Made by a program: the position numbers and the translations under genes. Below the pieces are notes generated by a model, which saw nothing but the letters and a program-made list of their open reading frames with translations, did not search any database and was not told where the DNA came from. Positions 1-5,197 of a stretch of DNA of 5,197 nt are shown here, in pieces; position 1 is the stretch's first letter; each line of letters opens with the position of its first letter. The stretch covers positions 1-5,197 of the forward strand of contig JAJRAG010000223.1 in assembly GCA_028682925.1 (NCBI GenBank), in the 5' to 3' direction. This DNA comes from Methanomassiliicoccales archaeon (GTDB lineage Archaea > Thermoplasmatota > Thermoplasmata > Methanomassiliicoccales > JACIVX01).

Positions 1-878
1 CTGAGGACGAGGTAATCGAGGTCTCGAAGAACGCTGACGGCATCCTGAACACATACGCCCCAATCTCCAGAAGGGTCATAGAGGCACTCAGGAAGTGCAA
101 GGCAATCGCACGCTACGGGATAGGTTTCGACACGATCGATTTGGACGCAGCGACGGAGAAGGGCATTGCGGTGATGAACGTCCCAAAGTACTGCGTCGAC
201 GAGGTGGCGGACCACACACTGGCCCTCATCCTTGCCGCATCGAGAAGGGTGACGCTGTTCGACAGAGCGATCCGGGGGGGCAGCTGGGACTGGAGGGATG
301 GCAGGCCAATCTACCGGCTGAGGGACCGAACGCTCGGCCTGATCGCGGTCGGGAGGATTGGAAGGGCGCTCGTGGAGAGGATCAGGCCCATCGGGATGAG
401 GGTCATCGCTTTCGACCCTTACGTTCCGGACGAGCGGATGAAGGAGATGGGGATCGAACCGGTCACTTTCGACAGACTGCTCGAAGAGGCGGACATCGTC
501 TCTGTTCACACCCCCCTCACGAAAGAGACCCGACACATGCTCGGATACGAACAGTTCAAGAAGATGAAGAACACGGCGATCCTCGTGAACACATCCAGAG
601 GACCGGTCGTGAACATCCCTGACCTCGTCAGAGCGCTCGAGGAGAGAAGGATCGGCATTGCCGCCCTAGATGTCCTCGAGAGGGAGCCGCCTCCTAAAGA
701 CGACCCCATACTCAAACTTGACAATGTCATACTGACCCCTCACACCGCATTCTATTCGGAGGGTTCGGTGAAGGAAGCCAAGATCACCGCGTCAGAGGAA
801 GTGGCACGGGTTCTCATGGGAAAACGCCCCGTGAACTGCGTGAACCCCAAGGTGCTTGACAAGCTCGCCTTGAAATGA
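1..878 (+). CDS. D-2-hydroxyacid dehydrogenase, CtBP-like group (5' partial)
   Basis: NAD(P)-dependent cytosolic oxidoreductase interconverting a 2-oxo acid and a D-2-hydroxy acid; the substrate cannot be read from the sequence. The frame is open from base 3 to TGA at 876-878, giving 291 residues. Family members have about 310-330, so roughly 20-40 N-terminal residues lie before the window. An ATG-like start near 141 is false: that codon is TTG inside conserved sequence. Numbering from base 3: RYGIGFDTIDLDAA at 37-50; NVPKYCVDEVADH at 59-71; nucleotide-binding loop at 112-120 followed by the acidic Asp138 expected to bind the NAD ribose; catalytic Arg199 (NTSRGP), Glu228 (DVLEREPP) and His247 (TPHTAFYSEGS). 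The Arg-Glu spacing of 29 equals that in E. coli SerA. The YSEGS segment after the histidine and the C-terminal NCVNP favour the CtBP-like group over SerA or glyoxylate reductase. Odd point: the Rossmann loop reads A-V-G-R-I-G, not GxGxxG. Family call is firm; substrate unknown. Confidence 0.9.
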   Translation, partial: EDEVIEVSKNADGILNTYAPISRRVIEALRKCKAIARYGIGFDTIDLDAATEKGIAVMNVPKYCVDEVADHTLALILAASRRVTLFDRAIRGGSWDWRDGRPIYRLRDRTLGLIAVGRIGRALVERIRPIGMRVIAFDPYVPDERMKEMGIEPVTFDRLLEEADIVSVHTPLTKETRHMLGYEQFKKMKNTAILVNTSRGPVVNIPDLVRALEERRIGIAALDVLEREPPPKDDPILKLDNVILTPHTAFYSEGSVKEAKITASEEVARVLMGKRPVNCVNPKVLDKLALK

Positions 879-885
879 GAGCAGT

Positions 886-923
886 GTATTCCGGAAGAGT
901 GGAACGCAGCATCCGGAGAATAC
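886..923 (+). terminator. hairpin just after the dehydrogenase stop (possible 3' end signal)
   Basis: Left arm GTATTCCGGA (886-895) pairs with TCCGG (912-916) plus AATAC (919-923), giving ten base pairs with a two-base bulge (AG, 917-918) and a 16-base loop. It begins eight bases after the stop codon. No T-run follows, so it is not a canonical archaeal or Rho-independent terminator; it may instead be a 3' UTR stability or processing element, or chance pairing. Confidence 0.3.
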
Positions 924-963
924 CATGGCATGAATGCTTCCGTGCATCGCGCTTCCGAGAAAT

Positions 964-974
964 CATTAAGTATC
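964..974 (+). promoter_or_regulatory. archaeal-type TATA box for the dTDP-glucose dehydratase gene
   Basis: CATTAAGTATC sits with its centre about 33 bases before the ATG at 1003. With the usual archaeal spacing of about 25 bases from TATA centre to start site, transcription would begin near 993-998, leaving a leader of under about ten bases. No purine-rich ribosome binding site precedes the ATG (the bases there read ATCGGTCAGACC), which agrees with a nearly leaderless mRNA. The same 9-mer TTAAGTATC recurs before the membrane-protein gene at 2238-2246. Confidence 0.55.
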
Positions 975-1002
975 GTCATTATGCTCTCAAATCGGTCAGA
1001 CC

Positions 1003-2007
1003 ATGAAACGAGTGCTGGTCACAGGCGGCATGGGATTCATCGGTTGCAACTTTGTGAAGTACATGCTCCGGGAGCACGATGACGTCAAGATCATCAACCT
1101 TGACAAGCTCACTTATGCAGGGAACCCCGAGAACCTAAAGGATCTGAAAGACAAGAGGTACGCGTTTGTCGAGGGGGACGTCTGTGACAAGAGCGTCGTC
1201 GATAAAGCCGTCTCCAAGTGTGACGCAATCGTGCACTTCGCTGCCGAAACGCACGTCGACAGGTCGATCATGTACGCCGGAGACTTCGTGACGACCGACG
1301 TCTTCGGCACATTCGTACTGCTCGAAGCAGCGAGGAAGCACAAGGTGCAGAGGTTCGTTCACATATCGACCGACGAGGTCTACGGGGAGGCGGTGGGGAG
1401 ACCGTCGAAGGAGAACGATGCTCTGATGCCAAAAAGCCCATACGCGGCGAGCAAGGCCGGAGCCGACAGACTCGCCTTCTCCTACTTCTGTACTTACGGT
1501 CTACCAGTCACTATCACCAGATGCACTAACAACTACGGCCCATATCAGTATCCAGAGAAGCTCATCCCTCTTTTCGTGACGAACGCCATCGATGATCTTC
1601 CTCTGCCCGTCTATGGAACAGGAAGGAACACGAGGGATTGGATCTTCGTTGAGGACCATTGTCAAGCCATCGACATGGTGCTCGAATCCAACGATTTCGA
1701 AGGGGAGGTATTCAACGTCGGCTCGGGTGAAGAGAAGAGCGTTCTGGACATTGCCTCGCTCATATTGTCCTACTTGAACAAGCCCGACGACCTCATGAGA
1801 TTCGTCAAGGATCGTCCGGGACACGTCACTAGACACGCGGTCAATGCTGCCAAGATCAGAAAGAGGCTCGGGTGGGCCCCCCGGCGCACGTTCGAAGCTG
1901 CGGTGAGGACGACGGTCGATTGGTACAGAAACAACCCAGAATGGTGGCGCCCGATCAAGTCCGGCGAGTTCAAGAAGTACTATGAGAAGCAATACCGGAC
2001 AGAATAG
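1003..2007 (+). CDS. rfbB: dTDP-glucose 4,6-dehydratase (RmlB/RfbB)
   Basis: Converts dTDP-D-glucose to dTDP-4-keto-6-deoxy-D-glucose with tightly bound NAD+, the second step toward dTDP-L-rhamnose and other deoxysugars for surface polysaccharide or protein glycosylation; cytosolic, normally a dimer. The 334-residue protein is complete and of usual family length. Extended SDR features in order: NAD loop TGGMGFIG (7-14), NLDKLTYAGN (32-41), HFAAETHVDRS (78-88), catalytic STDEVYG with Asp124 and Glu125, YxxxK with Tyr147 and Lys151, NNYGPYQYPEKLIP (176-189), DWIFVEDHC (212-220), NVGSG (238-242), and DRPGH (270-274) of the sugar-nucleotide site. The C-terminal WWRPI...YYEKQY segment is typical of RmlB. 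DRPGH is followed by VTR, where many bacterial enzymes have DRR. The ATG at 1003 fits the N-terminus (MKRVLVTGG) and the promoter spacing. No rmlA, rmlC or rmlD partner lies in the window. A UDP-sugar epimerase is the main alternative, but the DE catalytic pair and YQYPEKLIP argue against it. Confidence 0.95.
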   Translation: MKRVLVTGGMGFIGCNFVKYMLREHDDVKIINLDKLTYAGNPENLKDLKDKRYAFVEGDVCDKSVVDKAVSKCDAIVHFAAETHVDRSIMYAGDFVTTDVFGTFVLLEAARKHKVQRFVHISTDEVYGEAVGRPSKENDALMPKSPYAASKAGADRLAFSYFCTYGLPVTITRCTNNYGPYQYPEKLIPLFVTNAIDDLPLPVYGTGRNTRDWIFVEDHCQAIDMVLESNDFEGEVFNVGSGEEKSVLDIASLILSYLNKPDDLMRFVKDRPGHVTRHAVNAAKIRKRLGWAPRRTFEAAVRTTVDWYRNNPEWWRPIKSGEFKKYYEKQYRTE

Positions 2008-2020
2008 AGCAGAAAGGTGA

Positions 2021-2044
2021 TTGTTACACTTTGTTTTTGTTACA
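2021..2044 (+). repeat. direct repeat TTGTTACA, two copies 16 bp apart
   Basis: Exact copies of TTGTTACA lie at 2021-2028 and 2037-2044. The second continues to TTGTTACAA, which has TTGT and ACAA as inverted half sites around one base; the first ends in C and so has a weaker right half. This could be a paired regulator site, or simply low-complexity sequence within the T-rich end of the dehydratase transcript. Confidence 0.4.
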
Positions 2045-2056
2045 AATCGTCATTTT
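2029..2056 (+). terminator. T-rich transcription end signal after the dehydratase gene
   Basis: CTTTGTTTTTGTT at 2029-2041 followed by CATTTTCG begins about 20 bases after the dehydratase stop. Archaeal RNA polymerase often terminates at such U-rich runs without a hairpin, and no strong stem precedes this one. The run is interrupted, so the call is moderate. Confidence 0.4.
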
Positions 2057-2181
2057 CGCTCGATGAATCCATTAACATGACAAAAAATCAAATGAATTTC
2101 TAACACAAAGTCAATACTTGAGAGATAATACTAGATGCTACGTACCTTTGTTTCCTCTGGACATGTTTCTTGTGTTTACAT

Positions 2182-2193
2182 TCATTAAGAATC
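2182..2193 (+). promoter_or_regulatory. possible second, upstream TATA-like element
   Basis: TCATTAAGAATC shares the 8-mer TCATTAAG with the box before the dehydratase gene (963-970) and differs at one base from the TTAAGTATC core. If used, the transcript of the membrane-protein gene would have a leader of about 95 bases including the whole inverted-repeat element. AT-rich context makes chance matches common. Confidence 0.25.
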
Positions 2194-2235
2194 TCATATC
2201 GTTTTGTTGCCATTAGTAAGGTCCAGTTTCGCTAC

Positions 2236-2246
2236 TTTTAAGTATC
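2236..2246 (+). promoter_or_regulatory. archaeal-type TATA box for the membrane-protein gene
   Basis: TTTTAAGTATC contains the same TTAAGTATC 9-mer (2238-2246) as the dehydratase promoter. Its centre is about 66 bases before the ATG, so the start site would fall near 2263-2269 and the leader would be about 40-45 bases. A bacterial -35/-10 pair with normal spacing is not seen here. Confidence 0.5.
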
Positions 2247-2262
2247 AAGAACGGAGTAACTA

Positions 2263-2294
2263 CCTCGCAGTGACCGCCTGCGAGGCGGACCACT
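2263..2294 (+). promoter_or_regulatory. leader element with two mutually exclusive hairpins
   Basis: Stem A pairs CCTCGCA (2263-2269) with TGCGAGG (2279-2285), seven perfect pairs with a nine-base loop. Stem B pairs CCGCCT (2274-2279) with AGGCGG (2283-2288) around a GCG loop, extended by AGTG (2269-2272) with CACT (2291-2294) across a small internal loop. The stems use the same bases and cannot coexist. Stem B ends one base before the ribosome binding site, while stem A leaves about ten bases. The element is GC-rich inside an AT-rich region and overlaps the predicted start site, so it may instead be a palindromic protein-binding site in DNA. Confidence 0.45.
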
Positions 2295-2295
2295 T

Positions 2296-2301
2296 AGGGG
2301 G
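2296..2301 (+). promoter_or_regulatory. ribosome binding site of the membrane-protein gene
   Basis: AGGGGG, six bases before the ATG at 2308, is a purine-rich Shine-Dalgarno-like site that can pair with the 16S 3' end with one G-U pair. It supports this ATG as the start and contrasts with the dehydratase gene, which has no such site. Confidence 0.6.
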
Positions 2302-2307
2302 AAATAC

Positions 2308-3012
2308 ATGGGACTGAATGCAGTAGGTTTCGGAATGATGGGACTCGTCTATGGTCTCTGCCACTGGATTTTCTATACCAGTGGGGTCCGGGCCAACCCT
2401 GCATGGTGGAGTAAGCAAAACAAGCCAGGAGAATTGGTTCCTGAGCAAGCAATCGGTGCCATGGGTTCGCTAGCAGCGGCAGTTTCGCTGCTCGTAATGG
2501 CAATGTGGCATTTCATGACGGACCCATTCGGCGGAGCAGTTTCCACCATGTTCTCGATCGTCCCCGCGCTGTACGGATTCTTGTTCTTGGGAACATTCCT
2601 CTGTGCGACGCAGGGCTGGGATTGGAGACCGATAGGCGACGCGGCGCTTTGGGGCGCTACGACCCAGATGATGTTGCTTCCGCTAGCCGCCCTGATGGGC
2701 GTAGGTTGGGACTTCATCATCGGCTTGTGGGTGTACGGATTCACCGCTAGCACATGGGGTCTTGTGATACACGGTAAGTGCAGTGCGAAAATCCACCAGT
2801 TCAACTTGATGTGCTCCATGTTCATAACATGGTGGTACATGTTCTTCGGTGGAGGCCTTATCAGTTATTCATGGGTCCCGGTCTTTGCTGACGTACAGAA
2901 AGCAGCGGACACCAACACCTGGGCAGCGCTCTGGCTCGTTATCGGCATAATCAACATGGTAATGGTTGTTTGGACCTACAAGAAGGGACCATCCAAGCAA
3001 TTCATCTGGTGA
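2308..3012 (+). CDS. seven-helix membrane protein, AmiS/UreI-like (putative urea/amide or weak-acid channel)
   Basis: The 234-residue, very hydrophobic protein has helices at about 2-23, 49-70, 77-99, 111-131, 134-155, 165-187 and 204-224, no cleavable signal peptide, and a short basic tail (YKKGPSK). GWDWRP (103-108), between helices 3 and 4, matches GLDWRP at the same place in H. pylori UreI as I recall it. The aromatic-rich helix starting GWDFIIGLWVYG (133-144) resembles UreI's GDWWAIIWLAWG, and helix 6 (ITWWYMFF) also fits. UreI and AmiS conduct urea or short amides. Differences: a 25-residue loop between helices 1 and 2 with NPAWW, and a seventh helix. GFGM in helix 1 and DPFGG before helix 3 recall SatP/YaaH acetate channels, a family with a related fold, so acetate is an alternative substrate. 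No urease or amidase gene is nearby. It seems to be a single-gene unit with its own promoter, structured leader and T-tract. The gene is certain; the function is tentative. Confidence 0.9.
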   Translation: MGLNAVGFGMMGLVYGLCHWIFYTSGVRANPAWWSKQNKPGELVPEQAIGAMGSLAAAVSLLVMAMWHFMTDPFGGAVSTMFSIVPALYGFLFLGTFLCATQGWDWRPIGDAALWGATTQMMLLPLAALMGVGWDFIIGLWVYGFTASTWGLVIHGKCSAKIHQFNLMCSMFITWWYMFFGGGLISYSWVPVFADVQKAADTNTWAALWLVIGIINMVMVVWTYKKGPSKQFIW

Positions 3013-3031
3013 GCCGAGAAAAGCCGAGAAA
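3012..3031 (+). repeat. tandem 10-bp duplication at the stop codon
   Basis: AGCCGAGAAA occurs twice head to tail (3012-3021 and 3022-3031), starting at the last base of the TGA stop. It looks like a small slippage duplication between the gene and its terminator. The copies are perfect, so it may be recent; no function is evident. Confidence 0.6.
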
Positions 3032-3036
3032 CAAAA

Positions 3037-3058
3037 CCCTTTTTTTTATCTTTATTTT
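3037..3058 (+). terminator. T-tract terminator of the membrane-protein gene
   Basis: CCC followed by eight T (3040-3047), then ATC, TTT, A and TTTT, starts 27 bases after the stop codon. This is the strongest T-run in the window and is typical of U-rich archaeal termination, with no stem needed. It makes the membrane-protein gene the last of its transcript and keeps transcription from running into the convergent ATPase gene. Confidence 0.65.
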
Positions 3059-3286
3059 CCAATCAGATGTAATGATAGAACAGACCAAGCGACAGATCGC
3101 TGGTGTATTGGGTCGGAGCTTCTCAAAATACAAGCAATGAGACATAACATCGTCTCCTGCGTATTCGTCGTTCGATCGTCTACGACTCATCAAAGAATCA
3201 GATAGCACTGTCCGGGGGACCGAGGTTTCTCATATTCTGACCTTCGCGCGGCAGTGACACGTTCTATGAGACCCCCCAATCTCAGA
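3059..3286. other. gap between convergent genes, no gene seen
   Basis: These 228 bases separate the ends of two converging genes. Short open frames exist on both strands but none has a convincing start site, length or protein-like composition. Minor features are a five-pair hairpin GAGAC/GTCTC (3139-3156) and the one beside the ATPase stop. No RNA gene is recognisable. Confidence 0.6.
3267..3284 (-). terminator. small hairpin after the ATPase stop
   Basis: TGAGA (3267-3271) and TCTCA (3280-3284) form a five-pair stem around an eight-base loop holding six C on the plus strand (six G on the ATPase mRNA), two bases past the ATPase stop. No T-run follows on the minus strand, so its role as a terminator is doubtful. 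Confidence 0.2.
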
Positions 3287-5197
3287 TCAGTATCTTGCAA
3301 GCCTCAGAGCGTTCGTGATGACCCCGAACGATGTTCCCAGGTCCCCGATCAAGATCGCCAGCCAGAGCGTGATGAGCCCCGGGAAAACCAAGGCGAAGAA
3401 CAGTATCTTGACGAACAGAGAGACTGACACGTTCTGCTTTATGACCCCCGCTGCCTTCCTGCTCAACCTTATTCCGTACACGACCGTCCTGAGATCGTCT
3501 CCCATCAGTGCGACGTCGGCGGCCTCGAGAGCTATGTCGGTCCCCGCCACCCCCATCGCCACCCCGACTTCGGCCCTAGCCAGCGCGGGCGCGTCGTTCA
3601 CTCCGTCCCCGACCATGATGATCGGGCCATACTTTTGCTGATACTCCTCGACCGCCCTTACCTTCTCCTCCGGAAGCAGCCTCGCTTTGTACTCGTCGAT
3701 GCCTAGTTCCTTCGCAACGCTTTCGGCCACTTGGTCGTCGTCCCCTGTGAGCATGACGACCTTCTTGATCCCAAGCGACTTGAGCTGGGCGATCGTCTCC
3801 TTAGCCTCAGGTCTGGGAATGTCCCTGATCGTCAGCATGCCCATGGCTTCCTTCTCCGTCCCGACGACGATCACCGTCTTGCCTTCTTTGTTCTTCTCCC
3901 TGATCAGATCCTCGTGCTTCGAGATGTCGATCCCTCTGTCCCTGAAGAACTGAGCGCTGCCGGCGTACACTCTCTTCCCCAGAATGATCGCGGATACACC
4001 TTTCCCGGATATCGCCTCGAACGATTCGGTCTCGAGAGCCCTTACCTCAAGCTCCTTTGCCTTTGCCATCACCGCCCTCGCCAGGTGGTGCTCTGATCTG
4101 TTCTCGGCGGAGGACGCCACCCTGAGGACCTCCTCCTGAGAATAGTCGTTCAGCGGTATGATCTCCTCCACTTCAGGTCTGCCCCGCGTTATCGTCCCGG
4201 TCTTGTCGAAAGCCACGACGGAGATCTGGCCCATCCTCTCGAGGTACGCGCCGCCCTTGAAAAGGATGCCTTTCTTCGTCGCTCCGGTTATCGCTGACAC
4301 GACCGAGACGGGCGTCGAAATGACCAGAGCACAGGGGCAGGAAATGACGAGGAGGACCAGGCCTCGATAGAACCATGTCTCGAACGGCTGAGAGAACAAC
4401 AAAGTCGGCATGATCATCACGAGCACAGCGACCGTCACGACCACCGGTGTGTAATACCTCGCGAATCTATCCACCAGCCTTTCCGTCGGTGCCTTCTTCG
4501 TCTCGGCCTCCTCGACGAGCTTGACGATCTTCGATATGACCGTGTCCTTGAACTTCTTCGTGACTCTGAATTCCAGATAGCCCCCGGAGTTCAGAGTGCC
4601 TGCGAAAACCATGTCTCCGGTCTTCTTCCTCGCCGGTCTCGATTCGCCGGTGACCGCCGACTCGTCGACCGAAGACTGTCCCTTCTCCACGATGCCGTCC
4701 ATCGGGACCCTCTCCCCTGGTCGGACGATGACTATGTCCCCGATGCTGACGTCGTTGACGTCGTAGTGGTCCTCGTTGTCCCCAAACTTCACAAGTGCCT
4801 GGTTCGGCGCGAAGTCCATGAGGTCCGAGATGGACCTCCTCGTCCTGGCGATGGAGAACGACTCCAGCATCTCGGCCAGAGAGAACAGGAACACGATCGC
4901 GGCGCCCTCGGTGTAGGCACCGATCGCTATCGAACCGATGACAGCGACGACCATTAGCATGTTGATGTCCAGATACTTCTCGACGATCGCCGCGACTCCC
5001 CTCCTTGCGATGTAGTAACCGCCGATGAGAATCGCGCCACCGTATAGAACCAGATACAACAATCCGACCTGCAAGACATATTCCGTCAGCATGCCGAGAG
5101 CGAACAACGCCCCGGAGATGCCGGTGGCGACAAGTCTGTGATTCTTCCAGGAGAAGAACTCCTCATACTTCGAGTCCTCCTCCCTCTCCAATTTGTA
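3287..5197 (-). CDS. cadA: Zn2+/Cd2+/Pb2+-exporting P1B-type ATPase (5' partial)
   Basis: ATP-driven pump in the cytoplasmic membrane that exports toxic divalent metals. The frame runs off the window end; the first in-frame start-like codon is TTG at 5191-5189, with only six bases beyond it, so the true start and any N-terminal metal-binding domain are probably outside. Numbering from that TTG (634 residues): paired helices 19-62 and 75-112; actuator loop TGES at 181-184; helices 245-267 and 275-303 with the ion-site CPC at 285-287; phosphorylation site DKTGT with Asp329; SEHHLA at 366-371; TGDD at 482-485; hinge GDGVND at 528-533; last helices about 588-628. Lys595 and Asp617 match the Lys and Asp of E. 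coli ZntA (693 and 714), which define the Zn/Cd/Pb subgroup rather than the Cu pumps. Odd: the usual HP dipeptide in the nucleotide-binding domain is HH. Promoter and any metal sensor are off the window. No frameshift seen. Confidence 0.95.
   Translation of the reverse strand, partial: YKLEREEDSKYEEFFSWKNHRLVATGISGALFALGMLTEYVLQVGLLYLVLYGGAILIGGYYIARRGVAAIVEKYLDINMLMVVAVIGSIAIGAYTEGAAIVFLFSLAEMLESFSIARTRRSISDLMDFAPNQALVKFGDNEDHYDVNDVSIGDIVIVRPGERVPMDGIVEKGQSSVDESAVTGESRPARKKTGDMVFAGTLNSGGYLEFRVTKKFKDTVISKIVKLVEEAETKKAPTERLVDRFARYYTPVVVTVAVLVMIMPTLLFSQPFETWFYRGLVLLVISCPCALVISTPVSVVSAITGATKKGILFKGGAYLERMGQISVVAFDKTGTITRGRPEVEEIIPLNDYSQEEVLRVASSAENRSEHHLARAVMAKAKELEVRALETESFEAISGKGVSAIILGKRVYAGSAQFFRDRGIDISKHEDLIREKNKEGKTVIVVGTEKEAMGMLTIRDIPRPEAKETIAQLKSLGIKKVVMLTGDDDQVAESVAKELGIDEYKARLLPEEKVRAVEEYQQKYGPIIMVGDGVNDAPALARAEVGVAMGVAGTDIALEAADVALMGDDLRTVVYGIRLSRKAAGVIKQNVSVSLFVKILFFALVFPGLITLWLAILIGDLGTSFGVITNALRLARY

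Larger units (their letters stand above)
2008..2307 (+). other. 300-bp intergenic region, AT-rich, regulatory
   Basis: Bases 2041-2220 are about one third GC by hand count, against about 55% in a sample of the neighbouring dehydratase gene. I see no coding frame or RNA gene. It holds, in order, a T-rich stretch, a repeated TTGTTACA motif, two promoter-like elements (2182-2193 and 2236-2246), a GC-rich inverted-repeat element (2263-2294) and a ribosome binding site. The rest is unassigned AT-rich sequence. Confidence 0.7.

Noticed and set aside
95..622. 175-codon open frame overlapping the dehydrogenase
   Set aside because: It is rich in Arg, Gly and His with no domain pattern and is out of frame with a gene having clear catalytic motifs; it is a GC-driven shadow.
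1501..1992. 163-codon minus-strand frame inside the dehydratase gene
   Set aside because: Antisense to highly conserved RmlB sequence, with no ribosome site or recognisable motif.
2373..2840. 155-codon minus-strand frame inside the membrane-protein gene
   Set aside because: The plus-strand frame has regular helices, a ribosome site and a terminator; the antisense frame has none of these.
3139..3156. GAGAC/GTCTC inverted repeat
   Set aside because: Five pairs with an eight-base loop and no following T-run; too weak to call.
3002..3208. 68-codon minus-strand frame in the gap before the ATPase gene
   Set aside because: It overlaps the T-tract of the membrane-protein gene, which gives a lysine/isoleucine-rich stretch, and has no ribosome site or motif. 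Not supported as a gene.
3255..3435. 11-bp exact repeat TGACACGTTCT at 3255-3265 and 3425-3435
   Set aside because: A few 11-mer matches are expected by chance in about 5 kb, one copy lies inside ATPase coding sequence, and flanks do not extend the match.
1..5197. CRISPR array, insertion sequence, tRNA or rRNA
   Set aside because: No regularly spaced repeats, transposase frame, terminal inverted repeats or recognisable tRNA/rRNA segments were seen on either strand.

Overview
This window looks like part of an archaeal chromosome. Coding DNA is about 55% GC by hand count on a sample, and arginine is often AGG/AGA. Two genes are preceded by the same A/T-rich 9-mer (TTAAGTATC) at distances that fit an archaeal TATA box. 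One of these genes has no Shine-Dalgarno sequence, as expected for a nearly leaderless transcript, and T-rich runs follow two of the genes. A euryarchaeal or Thermoplasmata-like host is plausible, but the lineage is a weak inference and no rRNA or tRNA is present to test it.

Layout. Positions 1-878 (+) hold the 3' part of a D-2-hydroxyacid dehydrogenase of the CtBP-like group, cut by the window start. A 124-bp gap with a hairpin and a promoter leads to a complete dTDP-glucose 4,6-dehydratase (1003-2007, +). A 300-bp gap follows, about one third GC over most of its length, holding a T-rich end signal, short repeats, one or two promoter candidates and a compact GC-rich inverted-repeat element. 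It precedes a 234-residue, seven-helix membrane protein (2308-3012, +) that resembles AmiS/UreI urea/amide channels and, less clearly, SatP/YaaH acetate channels. After a strong T-tract and a further gap of about 230 bp with no gene, a Zn/Cd/Pb-type P1B ATPase runs on the opposite strand (3287 to the window end, -); its N-terminus lies outside.

The four genes do not form an evident pathway. Each plus-strand gene seems to have its own transcription signals, and the ATPase is convergent. The dehydratase feeds deoxysugar synthesis for surface glycans; the ATPase exports toxic divalent metals; the membrane protein probably moves a small uncharged solute or weak acid; the dehydrogenase acts on an unidentified 2-oxo/2-hydroxy acid.

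No clearly new multi-gene system is visible. The points most worth a second look are the leader of the membrane-protein gene, where two mutually exclusive hairpins lie between promoter and ribosome binding site, the membrane protein's unusual architecture, and two substitutions at normally conserved positions: AxGxxG in the dehydrogenase and HH instead of HP in the ATPase.
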